A stretch of 23,612 nucleotides of DNA from JAUWNJ01 sp034190305. Its GTDB lineage: Bacteria > Planctomycetota > Phycisphaerae > SM23-33. Position 1 is the first letter of the stretch, and each line of letters begins with the position of its first letter. A program made the position numbers and the translations under genes. This document shows, one piece after another, positions 16,015 through 23,612 of the stretch. The stretch is from contig JAXHSV010000012.1 of the NCBI GenBank assembly GCA_034190305.1, positions 1-23,612 of the forward strand, given 5' to 3'. Below the pieces are notes generated by a model, which did not search any database, was not told the origin of the DNA, and was given only the letters and a program-made list of their open reading frames with translations.

Positions 16015-16031
16015 TTGAATTCCGAAATGTT

Positions 16032-17903
16032 ATGGAAATCTGGATATATAATCATTTGAGCGACGAGCGAAAGGCCGTCGAGGTCAAAGACGTTGAGGTG
16101 TTAATCGGGCGTGAAGACAGCAATACGATAACGCTCAAAAGCCCTTTCGTTTCGCGCCGCCACGCCAGGCTGTTCAAGGACGATGGGACATTCTTCGTCG
16201 AGAGCCTGGGACTTAACGAAACGACCGTCGCCAATAAGCAAGTGCCCCATAATGGGCGGGTAAAGGTTGATTACGGCGACGAGATACGCATAGGCGAGTT
16301 TTCGCTTTTTATGATGGCGCCGTCGGCGCGTCGAGGCCGGCGGGGTGATCGGGGTGTAACGCCCCGGCGCAGGCTGGTGGAACTGGAGCAAAAGATACAC
16401 AATGAACTGCTCGTTCGCCTGAACCTTCGTGTCGCCGGTAACGTCGCCAAGGCCGACACCAAGCATGCCGCGCTCATCAAACGACACCTCTCCGAGATAA
16501 TCGCCGCCGGTCTGAACGAGATTGATTCGGAAATGGCCGACAGCCTCGTCCGCGACTTCCTCTGGCGCAGCGTTCTGGCCGAACTGAACGTCCGCTCCGT
16601 CGGCAAAATGTCATACTCCTACGGTTTCGAAGAGTCCGACATTCTCCAGGCGGAGCACGAAAAGACAATCAGCCTGATAGTCGGCGACATCATCAGCGAC
16701 TTCCCGCTTCGTCTTCAATCGCAGTTCATCAAGGAAGACGCCGCGATGATTGAAGGCGATTTCGACAACCAGCTGCATCGCATCGCCGGACGACTCACGC
16801 CGGAACTGAAACGCTACATCACCACCCGTATGCTCAGCAAGGAGATCGAGGACGTGGTCTTCGGCTACGGTCCGCTTCAGGACCTGCTGGAGATGCCCCA
16901 CGTCAACGAAATCATGGTGGTCGGAAAGGACCATATTTACATCGAGAAGGACGGCGAGGTTCAGGCGACAGGGCGAAGTTTCTTCTCCGACGAGGTTGTC
17001 AATTCGATAATTGAGCGGATTATCACGCCGGTAGGCCGGCGGATCGACCGCTCGACTCCGCTGGTCGATGCCCGCCTGCCCGACGGTTCGAGAGTCAACG
17101 CCATCATTACGCCGTTGAGCCTCTCTGGCCCGGCACTGACCATCCGCAAATTCGCCCGTATTCCGTTCACTATAGACGATCTTATCGAGCGCAATACGCT
17201 CACCGAAGCGACGGCGAATTTTCTCAAGTCATGCGTTCGCGGACGCAAGAACATGCTGATTTCGGGGGGGACCGGCAGCGGGAAAACCACCACGCTGAAC
17301 GTCCTGGGAAGTTTCATCGATTCGTCCGAGCGGATCGTTACAATCGAAGAGTCCGCCGAACTGCAACTGCCCCAGGATCATATCGTTCGCCTGGAAACCC
17401 GCCCGCCGAATATCGAAGGAAAAGGCGCTTACACCATTCGCGACCTTGTCCGCAACGCTCTGCGCATGAGGCCTGACCGTATCATTGTCGGCGAGGTTCG
17501 AGGTTCCGAGGCGCTTGACATGCTCCAGGCGATGAATACCGGTCATGACGGCTCGATGACGACTATCCACGCCAATAATCCCTCCGATACGATGCTGCGG
17601 ATGGAAACGATGGTGCTTACGGCGGTGGAAATGCCCGTCAGGGCGATCAGGGAGCAGATTGTCGCGGCTTTGGACCTGGTTGTGCAAATCGCGCGCCTTC
17701 CCAACGGAGATCGCCGAGTTACCCACATTTCCGAGATCGTCGGCATTGATCTTGATACGGACCAGATTATAACCGAAGACATATTCATTCTCAGGCCTGT
17801 CCGTGATCAGGCAGCCTCTTCGCTGCAACACACCGGTTATGTACCTGAATTCGCCGCCGAACTGATAGAAAAAGGTTTCCTGGACCTTGAGGTGTTCACG
17901 TGA
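16032..17903 (+). CDS. cpaF: FHA-domain CpaF/TadA pilus ATPase (second copy)
   Basis: A 623-residue fusion. Residues 1-95 form an FHA domain with LIGRE (GR at 26-27), SRRHAR at 41-46 and N62, the residues that bind phospho-threonine. A linker rich in arginine leads to the full CpaF motor: VNEIMVVGKDHIYIEKDG, then Walker A GGTGSGKT at 412-419, VTIEESAEL, Walker B RIIVGE with E488, and GHDGSMTTIHA. All ATPase motifs are canonical, so this is probably the main assembly motor working with TadB and TadC. The ATG at 16032 has no recognisable ribosome binding site, perhaps because of the element inserted just upstream. The stop overlaps the tadB GTG start by four bases. FHA-CpaF fusions imply control by phosphorylation, and the kinase at 8544 is the natural candidate. 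Confidence 0.95.
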   Translation: MEIWIYNHLSDERKAVEVKDVEVLIGREDSNTITLKSPFVSRRHARLFKDDGTFFVESLGLNETTVANKQVPHNGRVKVDYGDEIRIGEFSLFMMAPSARRGRRGDRGVTPRRRLVELEQKIHNELLVRLNLRVAGNVAKADTKHAALIKRHLSEIIAAGLNEIDSEMADSLVRDFLWRSVLAELNVRSVGKMSYSYGFEESDILQAEHEKTISLIVGDIISDFPLRLQSQFIKEDAAMIEGDFDNQLHRIAGRLTPELKRYITTRMLSKEIEDVVFGYGPLQDLLEMPHVNEIMVVGKDHIYIEKDGEVQATGRSFFSDEVVNSIIERIITPVGRRIDRSTPLVDARLPDGSRVNAIITPLSLSGPALTIRKFARIPFTIDDLIERNTLTEATANFLKSCVRGRKNMLISGGTGSGKTTTLNVLGSFIDSSERIVTIEESAELQLPQDHIVRLETRPPNIEGKGAYTIRDLVRNALRMRPDRIIVGEVRGSEALDMLQAMNTGHDGSMTTIHANNPSDTMLRMETMVLTAVEMPVRAIREQIVAALDLVVQIARLPNGDRRVTHISEIVGIDLDTDQIITEDIFILRPVRDQAASSLQHTGYVPEFAAELIEKGFLDLEVFT

Positions 17904-18781
17904 TTTCACTTCTGGCATCGCCGACACCTGCGTCGGAAACAACATGGTTTGTGATAGTGGCGGTGTTTATCTTCCTGTCCGTCGGTTGTGTTGTCATGAT
18001 ATGGGCTGAGCCGTTTCGCCGGTTCATACTTAGACGCGAGGAATATTACGATCGTGTTCTTCGCGGTTCACTGTTGCTCGATATACGACCTCGCACGGTT
18101 ACGGTTTTGTGTTTCGGGATAATCGTGCTGCTGGCAACGATTGGTTATGTGCTTTCCGGTAATATTCTTATCGCGATTATCGGCGTGGCGATCGGTGCTT
18201 TTTCGCCCTGGTTGACGCTTCGTTTCCTTAAGGCCAGACGGTCGTACAAACTTGAAGAGCAACTCGTCGGCGGTATCCAGACGCTTACTTCAGCCGTTCG
18301 GGCCGGATTGAATCTCGTTCAGGCGATGGACCTGCTGGCCCGCAACGACGTAAAACCGATAAGTGAGGAGTTCGCGCACCTGGTCCGTGAATACGAGCAT
18401 GGCATCTCGCTGGAACAAGCCATGTCAAACGCAGCAAAACGTATCGGTTCGGGCAATTATCGTCTGCTTTTTTCAGCCCTTCTGACACACCGCGAGCGAG
18501 GCGGCGACCTGGGCGGGACGCTCGATAGAATAGCCGACAGCATCCGCGAGATTTACCGCCTGGAAAAACGCATTGAAACACTGACAGCCCCCAATCGAAC
18601 CGCCGCCAGGTGGATGGGCGCGATGCCGGTTGTTATCCTGGGCATTCTGTATTTCATCGACCCGGTCGGCGTAACAATGCTGTTCACCGAAGAGGCGGGA
18701 AGACTCATCCTGCTTATCATTGTTTTGCTCAATATTGCCGGTTTTCTGTGGATACGAAAGATAGTGTCGCTTGATATTTGA
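17900..18781 (+). CDS. tadB: Tad inner-membrane platform protein TadB
   Basis: A 293-residue type II secretion F-family protein. Hydrophobic segments lie at about 16-36, 66-86, 89-105, 240-256 and 267-287. The cytoplasmic T2SSF domain is at about 115-225 (QTLTSAVRAGLNLVQAMDLL, REYEHGISLEQAMSNAAKR, ERGGDLGGTLDRIADSIRE). It forms the inner-membrane platform on which the ATPase drives pilin extrusion. The GTG start overlaps the ATPase stop (GTGA) and follows TTGAGGTG. TadC follows directly. Confidence 0.92.
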   Translation: MISLLASPTPASETTWFVIVAVFIFLSVGCVVMIWAEPFRRFILRREEYYDRVLRGSLLLDIRPRTVTVLCFGIIVLLATIGYVLSGNILIAIIGVAIGAFSPWLTLRFLKARRSYKLEEQLVGGIQTLTSAVRAGLNLVQAMDLLARNDVKPISEEFAHLVREYEHGISLEQAMSNAAKRIGSGNYRLLFSALLTHRERGGDLGGTLDRIADSIREIYRLEKRIETLTAPNRTAARWMGAMPVVILGILYFIDPVGVTMLFTEEAGRLILLIIVLLNIAGFLWIRKIVSLDI

Positions 18782-18782
18782 T

Positions 18783-19742
18783 ATGAACATGAGTTGTTCT
18801 GAGACAATCTGCATTACTTTTACAATGGCGACGATTATTACTCCGCTGAAGATTATTACCGGAGTGGCGATTTTCCTGTTTGTATTTGTGTTTATCATGG
18901 CGATTTTTGGTCAGCGCGGCCGGGCCGAAATCACGCCCGAACGCGAGATCGCCCTGGCCTCCGGCGCCGCCGACCGTAAAACTGTCTTCGAAATGCCGGT
19001 AATCCAGCCGGTGGTTTGGTTGATGCTTGTAACGGCCAGGCAACTGCCCATACCGGTCCTTAAGGTAAAACTTCGCAGGACACTCGTAGCCGCCGGTAGT
19101 CCGAATTTCTATACGCCCGACGAGTTCATCGCCGTGGCGATGCTCTGGGGTCTTGTCATTGGGATTATCCTGGAAGTTATCAGCATAAAATTCATTGGCG
19201 GGGCGAGTATCATCCTGCCTGTATCGGGTTTCCTGATCGGGATTGCCGGCGTCGTGTATCATTTGTACAGTAAGGCCTCCAACCGCATCCGGCAGATCGG
19301 CAGGCGAATGCCCTACACACTGGACCTGATCGCACTGGCGATGGGCGCCGGCGCTACTTTTACAGAAGCCGTCAGAACAGTCGTCGGTGAAGACCCCGAA
19401 CACCCGTTCAGTGTGGAGTTGAACACGGTCCTCGCAGAAATCGATCTTGGAACCACTCGCCGACGCGCGCTTATGAATATGACCGATCGAATACCGCAGG
19501 AATCTTTGCGATCCATCGTTGCGGCGATTATACAGGCTGAAACTCTCGGAACGCCGTTGTCGGACATTCTGAAGCAGCAAGCCGACCTGCTGAGGCTTCA
19601 GCGGTCGGTGCGGGCTGAAAAACTTGCCGCCTCGGCATCAGTACGTATCCTTATTCCGTCGCTTCTGATACTCCTTTCGGTGGTCCTTACGGTCTTCGCT
19701 ACTATAATCATCAAAGGCGTCAGAGGCGAATTGATGTTCTGA
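18783..19742 (+). CDS. tadC: Tad inner-membrane platform protein TadC
   Basis: A 319-residue T2SSF-domain protein and the usual partner of TadB. A hydrophobic segment lies at about 23-44, two more near the middle, and one at the end (ILIPSLLILLSVVLTVFATIIIKG). The T2SSF domain includes MPYTLDLIALAMGAGATFTEAV, EIDLGTTRRRALMNMTDR and AIIQAETLGTPLSDILKQQA. The start is uncertain: ATG 18783 begins one base after the tadB stop; TTG 18771 (overlapping tadB) and ATG 18825 are alternatives, none with a strong ribosome binding site. Confidence 0.91.
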   Translation: MNMSCSETICITFTMATIITPLKIITGVAIFLFVFVFIMAIFGQRGRAEITPEREIALASGAADRKTVFEMPVIQPVVWLMLVTARQLPIPVLKVKLRRTLVAAGSPNFYTPDEFIAVAMLWGLVIGIILEVISIKFIGGASIILPVSGFLIGIAGVVYHLYSKASNRIRQIGRRMPYTLDLIALAMGAGATFTEAVRTVVGEDPEHPFSVELNTVLAEIDLGTTRRRALMNMTDRIPQESLRSIVAAIIQAETLGTPLSDILKQQADLLRLQRSVRAEKLAASASVRILIPSLLILLSVVLTVFATIIIKGVRGELMF

Positions 19743-19751
19743 TTGGGAGAT

Positions 19752-19867
19752 AGCAGAGATGCAAGGGATACAGGGGATAAGAAATTATTTTTTAAAAGCG
19801 TTTCAGCAGTTGTTTTTCTGTTGTTAACTTAATTTGTTCTATCCCGCGCATCTCCTGAATCCCTGCT
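19752..19867. repeat. Imperfect inverted repeat after tadC
   Basis: Arms AGCAGAGATGCAAGGG... (19752-19778) and ...TCCTGAATCCCTGCT (19841-19867) are each 27 nt and match at 20 of 27 positions when one is complemented. They are separated by 62 bp of AT-rich sequence. It fills almost the whole gap between tadC and the FHA gene. It could fold in RNA and may attenuate transcription, or be a small mobile-element relic. Confidence 0.6.
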
Positions 19868-19883
19868 GAAAAAAAGGTAAAAA

Positions 19884-20978
19884 ATGAGTCAGGAACATCC
19901 TGAATTAATCTTCGTAGCGGGTCCGCAATCGGGCCAGCGTGTTGTGCTGTCTCGTCCAGCCGCCGTGCTTGGTCGCGGCGGGGATGCCGACGTGCTGTTT
20001 AGTGAAGAGTACGTCTCCCGCAACCAGGCGCGTTATGAACTACTCCAAGCCGGTCCTGTTCTTGAAAACCTCTCGGCGCGGGGGACGTGGATTAACGGGA
20101 AGCGCTACAAATCCGGCAGGCAGATACTGCTGGAGACCGGCGACTTGATCGGCGTCGGTCAGGCAACGCAGATACTCTTTGTCGCCGCCGGGGGCGATTC
20201 CGATGCCGCCCTTGCAATGTATCGTGAATATATTGCGACCGGCAAAGACGCGTTCGGACGAAAACCCCGGATTGAAAATGCGGCCCCTCCACCACCTCCC
20301 GAACCCGAACCGGTTGTTGATGAAGGTGACCGGGAGGACAAAACAGGGATTCAGCCCAAACAACCTTCCGAGATGTCTGTCGCCGAACGCCTCGAATCCG
20401 AGCAAAAGGCGCGCCGACGGAAAATCGTCGTCGGGCTGGGGATTTACCTGGCGGCGATAATAGTAATAGCGATTGTCCTGGCGGCACGCAAGGGCGGGAA
20501 AGACAAACCTTGGCCTGAACCGCCCAAACTCACCGGAGAGAAGATTGCCGAGTTCATACGAAAACCAATTCAGCGAACGCCGAATAAATTTCGCGAGGAG
20601 GAAGAACTTAAAAAAGCCGTCAGGCTGTACCAGCAATACGGCCTGGGTGATTCCTATCATCTCTACGACTGCCTTGAAGCCTTCAAGGAGGCTCTGGCCT
20701 ACAGGGATGAAATCTACTTCGACGATCCGGAACATGACCAGATGTATCGCGAGGTCCTGGACAAACTCACCGATACGGTAAAGAGCAGGTACGACAAAGC
20801 TTGTATTCTGGAAAAGGCCGAGGAGTGGGAACAGGCCGAGAGAGAGTTTTTTGAAATACTCCGGGTTTACCGCGACCAGAGCGGAGGGCTTTTTGAGAAC
20901 ATTCAGGCCCATTATGAACGGGTGAGGCATTTCCATCAAAAGAGCAAACCGAAGAAACGCCATATGTTCGGACGGTAA
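19884..20978 (+). CDS. FHA-domain transmembrane protein with helical C-terminal domain
   Basis: A 364-residue protein. An N-terminal FHA domain (about 8-100) shows LGRGGDADV, SRNQARYE and RGTWINGKRY. The usual histidine of the SxxH motif is glutamine here, but the serine, GR and NG are kept. A proline-rich linker (AAPPPPPEPEP near 134-144) leads to a basic stretch and one transmembrane helix at about 181-201. The last 160 residues are helical and TPR-like (LKKAVRLYQQYG...CLEAFKEALAYRDE...EWEQAEREFFEILRVY). The layout mirrors the kinase of the locus: a cytoplasmic signalling domain joined to a TPR-like domain across the membrane. ATG 19884 follows AAAGG. Likely role: a phospho-dependent adaptor or TadD-like structural factor, inferred from context only. 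Confidence 0.85.
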   Translation: MSQEHPELIFVAGPQSGQRVVLSRPAAVLGRGGDADVLFSEEYVSRNQARYELLQAGPVLENLSARGTWINGKRYKSGRQILLETGDLIGVGQATQILFVAAGGDSDAALAMYREYIATGKDAFGRKPRIENAAPPPPPEPEPVVDEGDREDKTGIQPKQPSEMSVAERLESEQKARRRKIVVGLGIYLAAIIVIAIVLAARKGGKDKPWPEPPKLTGEKIAEFIRKPIQRTPNKFREEEELKKAVRLYQQYGLGDSYHLYDCLEAFKEALAYRDEIYFDDPEHDQMYREVLDKLTDTVKSRYDKACILEKAEEWEQAEREFFEILRVYRDQSGGLFENIQAHYERVRHFHQKSKPKKRHMFGR

Positions 20979-20994
20979 CGCTGCAAGAAGTAAA

Positions 20995-21139
20995 ATCCGA
21001 ATGTCCATAAAACGAAACAAATTCCAAATTCGAAATCTCAATGTCCCAAACAGTTACGCCAAAACCTGCCGGAGAACGTTTGGGAATTTCTGATTTTGGT
21101 CATTCGGAATTGTTTCGGATTTCGATATTGGAATTTAGG
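20995..21139. repeat. Imperfect palindromic intergenic element
   Basis: The gap between the FHA gene and the flippase-like gene consists of AT-rich sequence with an inverted-repeat core, TCCCAAAC at 21044-21051 and GTTTGGGA at 21078-21085. Outward from it both arms contain related words (GAATGTCC, CGAAAC, AATTCC and ATTCGGAATTGTTTCGG). Pairing is interrupted by small indels. It differs in sequence from the GxxExxY-type ends. It also marks the likely end of the Tad unit. Confidence 0.5.
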
Positions 21140-21144
21140 ATTCG

Positions 21145-22104
21145 ATGATTCATATGCGTTTGGGTATTAGAAAATGGTTGCGGTATGGGATTTCTCTGTC
21201 TCTGGCCGTTGGTGTCCTTGCGGTGCTGATGGGTCGGCAGAGGTGGGGGGACCTTTCCGGCGGCGCCGGCTGGCGCTGGTTGACCGGCGCCGGCGTTCTT
21301 TCGCTTGTGTACTGGTTTATTCGCGTCGCACGCTGGCGGTGGATGCTGGCGATGGAAGGCCGGAGTATTGGTTGGGGGCGCGCATGGGTGTCCATGCTGG
21401 CAGGTCTTGGAGTCGGGCTTGTCACGCCGATAAGAAGCGGTGAAATCGTCCGCCCGTTGTTCGTGCCGCAAGGACCGCGAGTTCGATTGGTCGGGTGGAT
21501 CGTCATCGAGCGAATGTTCGACCTGTCAGCCGTTCTGACTCTGGGTATCCTGGGGGTGTTTTACATGGTCTTTTCCGGCGCTTTGCTGGCGTCGGGCGCC
21601 TCGGCGCCCCCCTGGGTTCTGCTGGGGGCGCCGATGTTGCTTGCCTGTACGCTGGGCGTTCCGATGCTGGTGCACTTCAGGCCTAAGGGATTGTGGCGGA
21701 TACTTGCTCGCGTCTTGCCGGGCCGGGCCAAGCAACTGGCCGAGGCGCGCCTGACCTGGCGGCAGTTCGGTATCTTCTATGTCGTCTCGCTCGTAGCCGA
21801 AGCGCTTTGTCTGTTATCGGTGTTTTTGTGTTTTAGTTCTCAAGGCCGGATTTCGCTGATTATCGCAACTGCTCTGTTGCCGGTAGTTGTGCTTGGAAAT
21901 CTTCTTCCCGCCGGACCGGGCGGGTTCGGTATCCGCGAAGGTACAGCCGCTCTCGTATTAGGCGCATTCGGCTTCTCCGAGCCTATGGTGCTGGCGTCAT
22001 ATCTTTTCCAGACGTTGATCGTCCTGGTAATCCCGGCTGTGGTGGGTGTGGTGGCGGCATGGATCGTCGAGACAACGAAGACCACGCCGCAATCCGTCGC
22101 TTGA
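21145..22104 (+). CDS. Flippase-like integral membrane protein (LPG_synthase_TM family)
   Basis: A 319-residue multi-pass membrane protein of the LPG_synthase_TM / UPF0104 family, which includes the membrane domain of lysyl-phosphatidylglycerol synthase and flippase-like proteins near glycosyltransferases. Family signatures are TPIRSGEIVRPLF, VIERMFDLSAVLTLG and NLLPAGPGGFGIREG. At least seven hydrophobic segments are visible. The ATG follows AGGA closely. It is 47 bp before a GT39-type glycosyltransferase, so a role in handling polyprenyl-linked sugars or lipids is likely but the substrate is unknown. The short C-terminal tail ends after the last helix; there is no aminoacyl-transferase domain, so it is not an MprF. 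Confidence 0.85.
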   Translation: MIHMRLGIRKWLRYGISLSLAVGVLAVLMGRQRWGDLSGGAGWRWLTGAGVLSLVYWFIRVARWRWMLAMEGRSIGWGRAWVSMLAGLGVGLVTPIRSGEIVRPLFVPQGPRVRLVGWIVIERMFDLSAVLTLGILGVFYMVFSGALLASGASAPPWVLLGAPMLLACTLGVPMLVHFRPKGLWRILARVLPGRAKQLAEARLTWRQFGIFYVVSLVAEALCLLSVFLCFSSQGRISLIIATALLPVVVLGNLLPAGPGGFGIREGTAALVLGAFGFSEPMVLASYLFQTLIVLVIPAVVGVVAAWIVETTKTTPQSVA

Positions 22105-22151
22105 CACAATTGCGGTGGCGGGGTAGGTTTCTAAAACTTGTGGATGTTCAC

Positions 22152-23612
22152 ATGGATCGGGAATTAAACCATCTAAAACTCGAATCAGCCCGGACTTCGG
22201 GACGAATCAGGACGGCGCTGGACGTAATCCTTGTGCTTCTGATCGTTGCGGCTGTTATTTCCATTGCCGCTACTGCGCCATCGACCACTTACGCTTACGC
22301 CCAATTGCAGCAGATCGGCGCGGTCGTCGGTTCTATCGAAAGCAGTAACTGGCTGCTGCCGAGGGACCAGTTGGGCGGATTTGCGATTAAACCGCAACTT
22401 TACGTCTGGCTGGATGCGCCGGTGCTTATGATTACCGGTATTTACAATGATTTCACTTTTCGCCTGCCGACGGTGCTTGCCTCGCTCGTTTCCGGCGTGC
22501 TGGTCTATTTTCTTGGTCGGCGCTGGTATGATCGGCGCGTCGGCCTGCTGGCTGCGTGCCTGTGGGCGACTGCTCAGCATATGGGCAAAATGACCTACGT
22601 CGCTATAACGGACATGCTGCTGTCGTTGTGGATACTGGTAGCCATAATGTGCGCCGATCGGCTGTTGTTCCATCGCGCACCGCGCAGGCAGCGATGGAAA
22701 TGGGCGGTTGGGCTGTGGGCTGTGATGATACTCGGCGCGGTTACCAAGGGATGGGGCATAGCCAACCTTATCTTTGTCGGCGGCGCCCTTGCCCTGGCGA
22801 CTGCCGTAGGCCCGGGCTTCGCGCTGCTGCGGGCGGTTGACGGGTTCGCAAAGAAGATGCTCCTGACGATACGCCTCGTGCTCCGCCGGTGGCGAAAAGC
22901 AATGAAGGCGACCTATCTCGCCTGGGGCATCCTGGCGATGGTGGTGGTCCTGACGCCGATATGGGCCGCCATGTTCGTCCAGGGCGGTTCGGAATTCGCG
23001 GGTGTATTCGATCGCGACGTCTTTCAGCGCATCACCGGTTCCGGCGAAAACCCGCCTCACTCAAGGTCAACGGGCCCGGCCCTGAACCTGCTCTACTACA
23101 CTCTTCCTATGTCGATCTTTATGGTCGGCGCGTTAGTTCTTGCAGGTCCGCGAAGATGGTTTGTGCATAAGTCGCCGATATTTCTGCCGTTATGCTGGAT
23201 ACTGGCTGTGGTTGTTCCGTTTTCGCTGACGCACGCCTTCAGGCCTGATTATCTGCTGCCTTGCTATGCCGCCGTTGCGCTAATGGCGGCTTGGGCAGTT
23301 GAGGAAACTTACCGTCTTGGGCGAAATGCGGGCGTGCTTACGCAGATTTTGCGTCACGTTATCGCAGCTGCACCTGTTGTCATCGGAGTGGCGTTAATCC
23401 TGCTGCCACTGATTTATCTCTACTACGACCATATGCCTCGCTTTATTGCAAAGAATATCAGGATGCCCTCGGCTGTGCCTGCGCCGACATGGTGGGTTCT
23501 GACCGGTCTGGCAGGTTTGGGTGTTGTGGTGTTAGTGCTGGCGGTGCGATGGTCTTTGCAGTGGCGGGTGCGGCGGGTCGCAGCCGTGGCGGTGGTGGGG
23601 ATGCTGGGCGTC
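22152..23612 (+). CDS. GT39/ArnT-like membrane glycosyltransferase, 3' end beyond window
   Basis: An open frame of 487 codons runs to the window edge. It has an N-terminal helix at about 21-40 and then the family blocks NWLLPRDQLGGFAIKPQLYVWL, FRLPTVLASLVSGVLVYFLGRR and AACLWATAQHMGKMTYVAITDMLLSLW, followed by many hydrophobic segments. Such enzymes transfer a sugar from a polyprenyl-phosphate donor to a protein or lipid at the outer face of the inner membrane. The aspartate in AITDMLL is kept, but the acidic residue normally found just after the first helix (as in DE/GEQ.Y) is not seen in TTYAYAQLQQIG. GTG 22140 is an alternative start. It probably forms a unit with the flippase-like gene upstream. 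Confidence 0.85.
   Translation, partial: MDRELNHLKLESARTSGRIRTALDVILVLLIVAAVISIAATAPSTTYAYAQLQQIGAVVGSIESSNWLLPRDQLGGFAIKPQLYVWLDAPVLMITGIYNDFTFRLPTVLASLVSGVLVYFLGRRWYDRRVGLLAACLWATAQHMGKMTYVAITDMLLSLWILVAIMCADRLLFHRAPRRQRWKWAVGLWAVMILGAVTKGWGIANLIFVGGALALATAVGPGFALLRAVDGFAKKMLLTIRLVLRRWRKAMKATYLAWGILAMVVVLTPIWAAMFVQGGSEFAGVFDRDVFQRITGSGENPPHSRSTGPALNLLYYTLPMSIFMVGALVLAGPRRWFVHKSPIFLPLCWILAVVVPFSLTHAFRPDYLLPCYAAVALMAAWAVEETYRLGRNAGVLTQILRHVIAAAPVVIGVALILLPLIYLYYDHMPRFIAKNIRMPSAVPAPTWWVLTGLAGLGVVVLVLAVRWSLQWRVRRVAAVAVVGMLGV

Noticed and set aside
20040..21041. Long minus-strand frame of 333 codons
   Set aside because: It is antisense to the FHA-transmembrane gene, whose domains are clear; the minus translation shows no recognisable motif.
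22185..23060. Minus-strand frame of 291 codons
   Set aside because: Antisense to the GT39-like gene; its composition (many His, Arg, Gln, Pro) is typical of a shadow of a hydrophobic membrane protein gene.

Overview
The window holds two unrelated regions separated by a serine tRNA gene. The gene repertoire suggests a Planctomycetota bacterium, perhaps of the Phycisphaerae: a Tad pilus locus containing an FHA-CpaF fusion and a Ser/Thr kinase, a GxxExxY gene with its repeats, and a tyrosine-recombinase tail of the kind common there. This placement is an inference from gene content, not from a marker gene.

Region 1 (1-5146, all genes on the minus strand) looks like an accessory island next to tRNA-Ser(CGA). 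It holds the start of a type I-C CRISPR-Cas operon (cas3, then the first 162 codons of cas5c, cut by the window edge), preceded by a plausible promoter. Upstream is a DUF790/Bax1-like nuclease gene that has lost its 5' end. It abuts the 3' remnant of a tyrosine recombinase gene on the opposite strand. Next come a small two-helix membrane protein carrying a split zinc ribbon, and a coiled-coil gene broken by one extra base in an A5 run. No CRISPR array lies in the window.

Region 2 (about 5270-20978, all on the plus strand) is a large Tad (tight adherence, Flp-type) pilus locus. In order: a CpaF-type ATPase, two small pilin-like proteins, the prepilin peptidase CpaA/TadV, a TadE-like pseudopilin, a membrane Ser/Thr kinase with a repeat-rich C-terminal half, a TadG-like protein, a GxxExxY gene inside a repeat-bounded element, a second TadE-like protein, a small membrane-anchored protein, CpaB/RcpC, a second CpaF fused to an N-terminal FHA domain, TadB, TadC, and an FHA-transmembrane protein. 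The kinase together with two FHA proteins, one of them fused to the motor, suggests phospho-threonine control of pilus assembly. No secretin (CpaC/RcpA), TadZ/CpaE or TadD gene is seen here.

Region 3 (21145-23612, plus strand) holds a flippase-like (LPG_synthase_TM) membrane protein and a GT39/ArnT-like glycosyltransferase cut by the window edge. Both suggest polyprenyl-linked glycan work; a link to pilus glycosylation is only speculative.

The most notable non-coding feature is a set of inverted-repeat elements in the gaps between Tad genes. One carries GxxExxY between two mirror-image pairs of a 20-nt motif. A short gene-less relative, with the same 52-nt spacing between its left-end motifs, sits just before the FHA-CpaF gene. 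Two other inverted-repeat families lie on either side of the last FHA gene.
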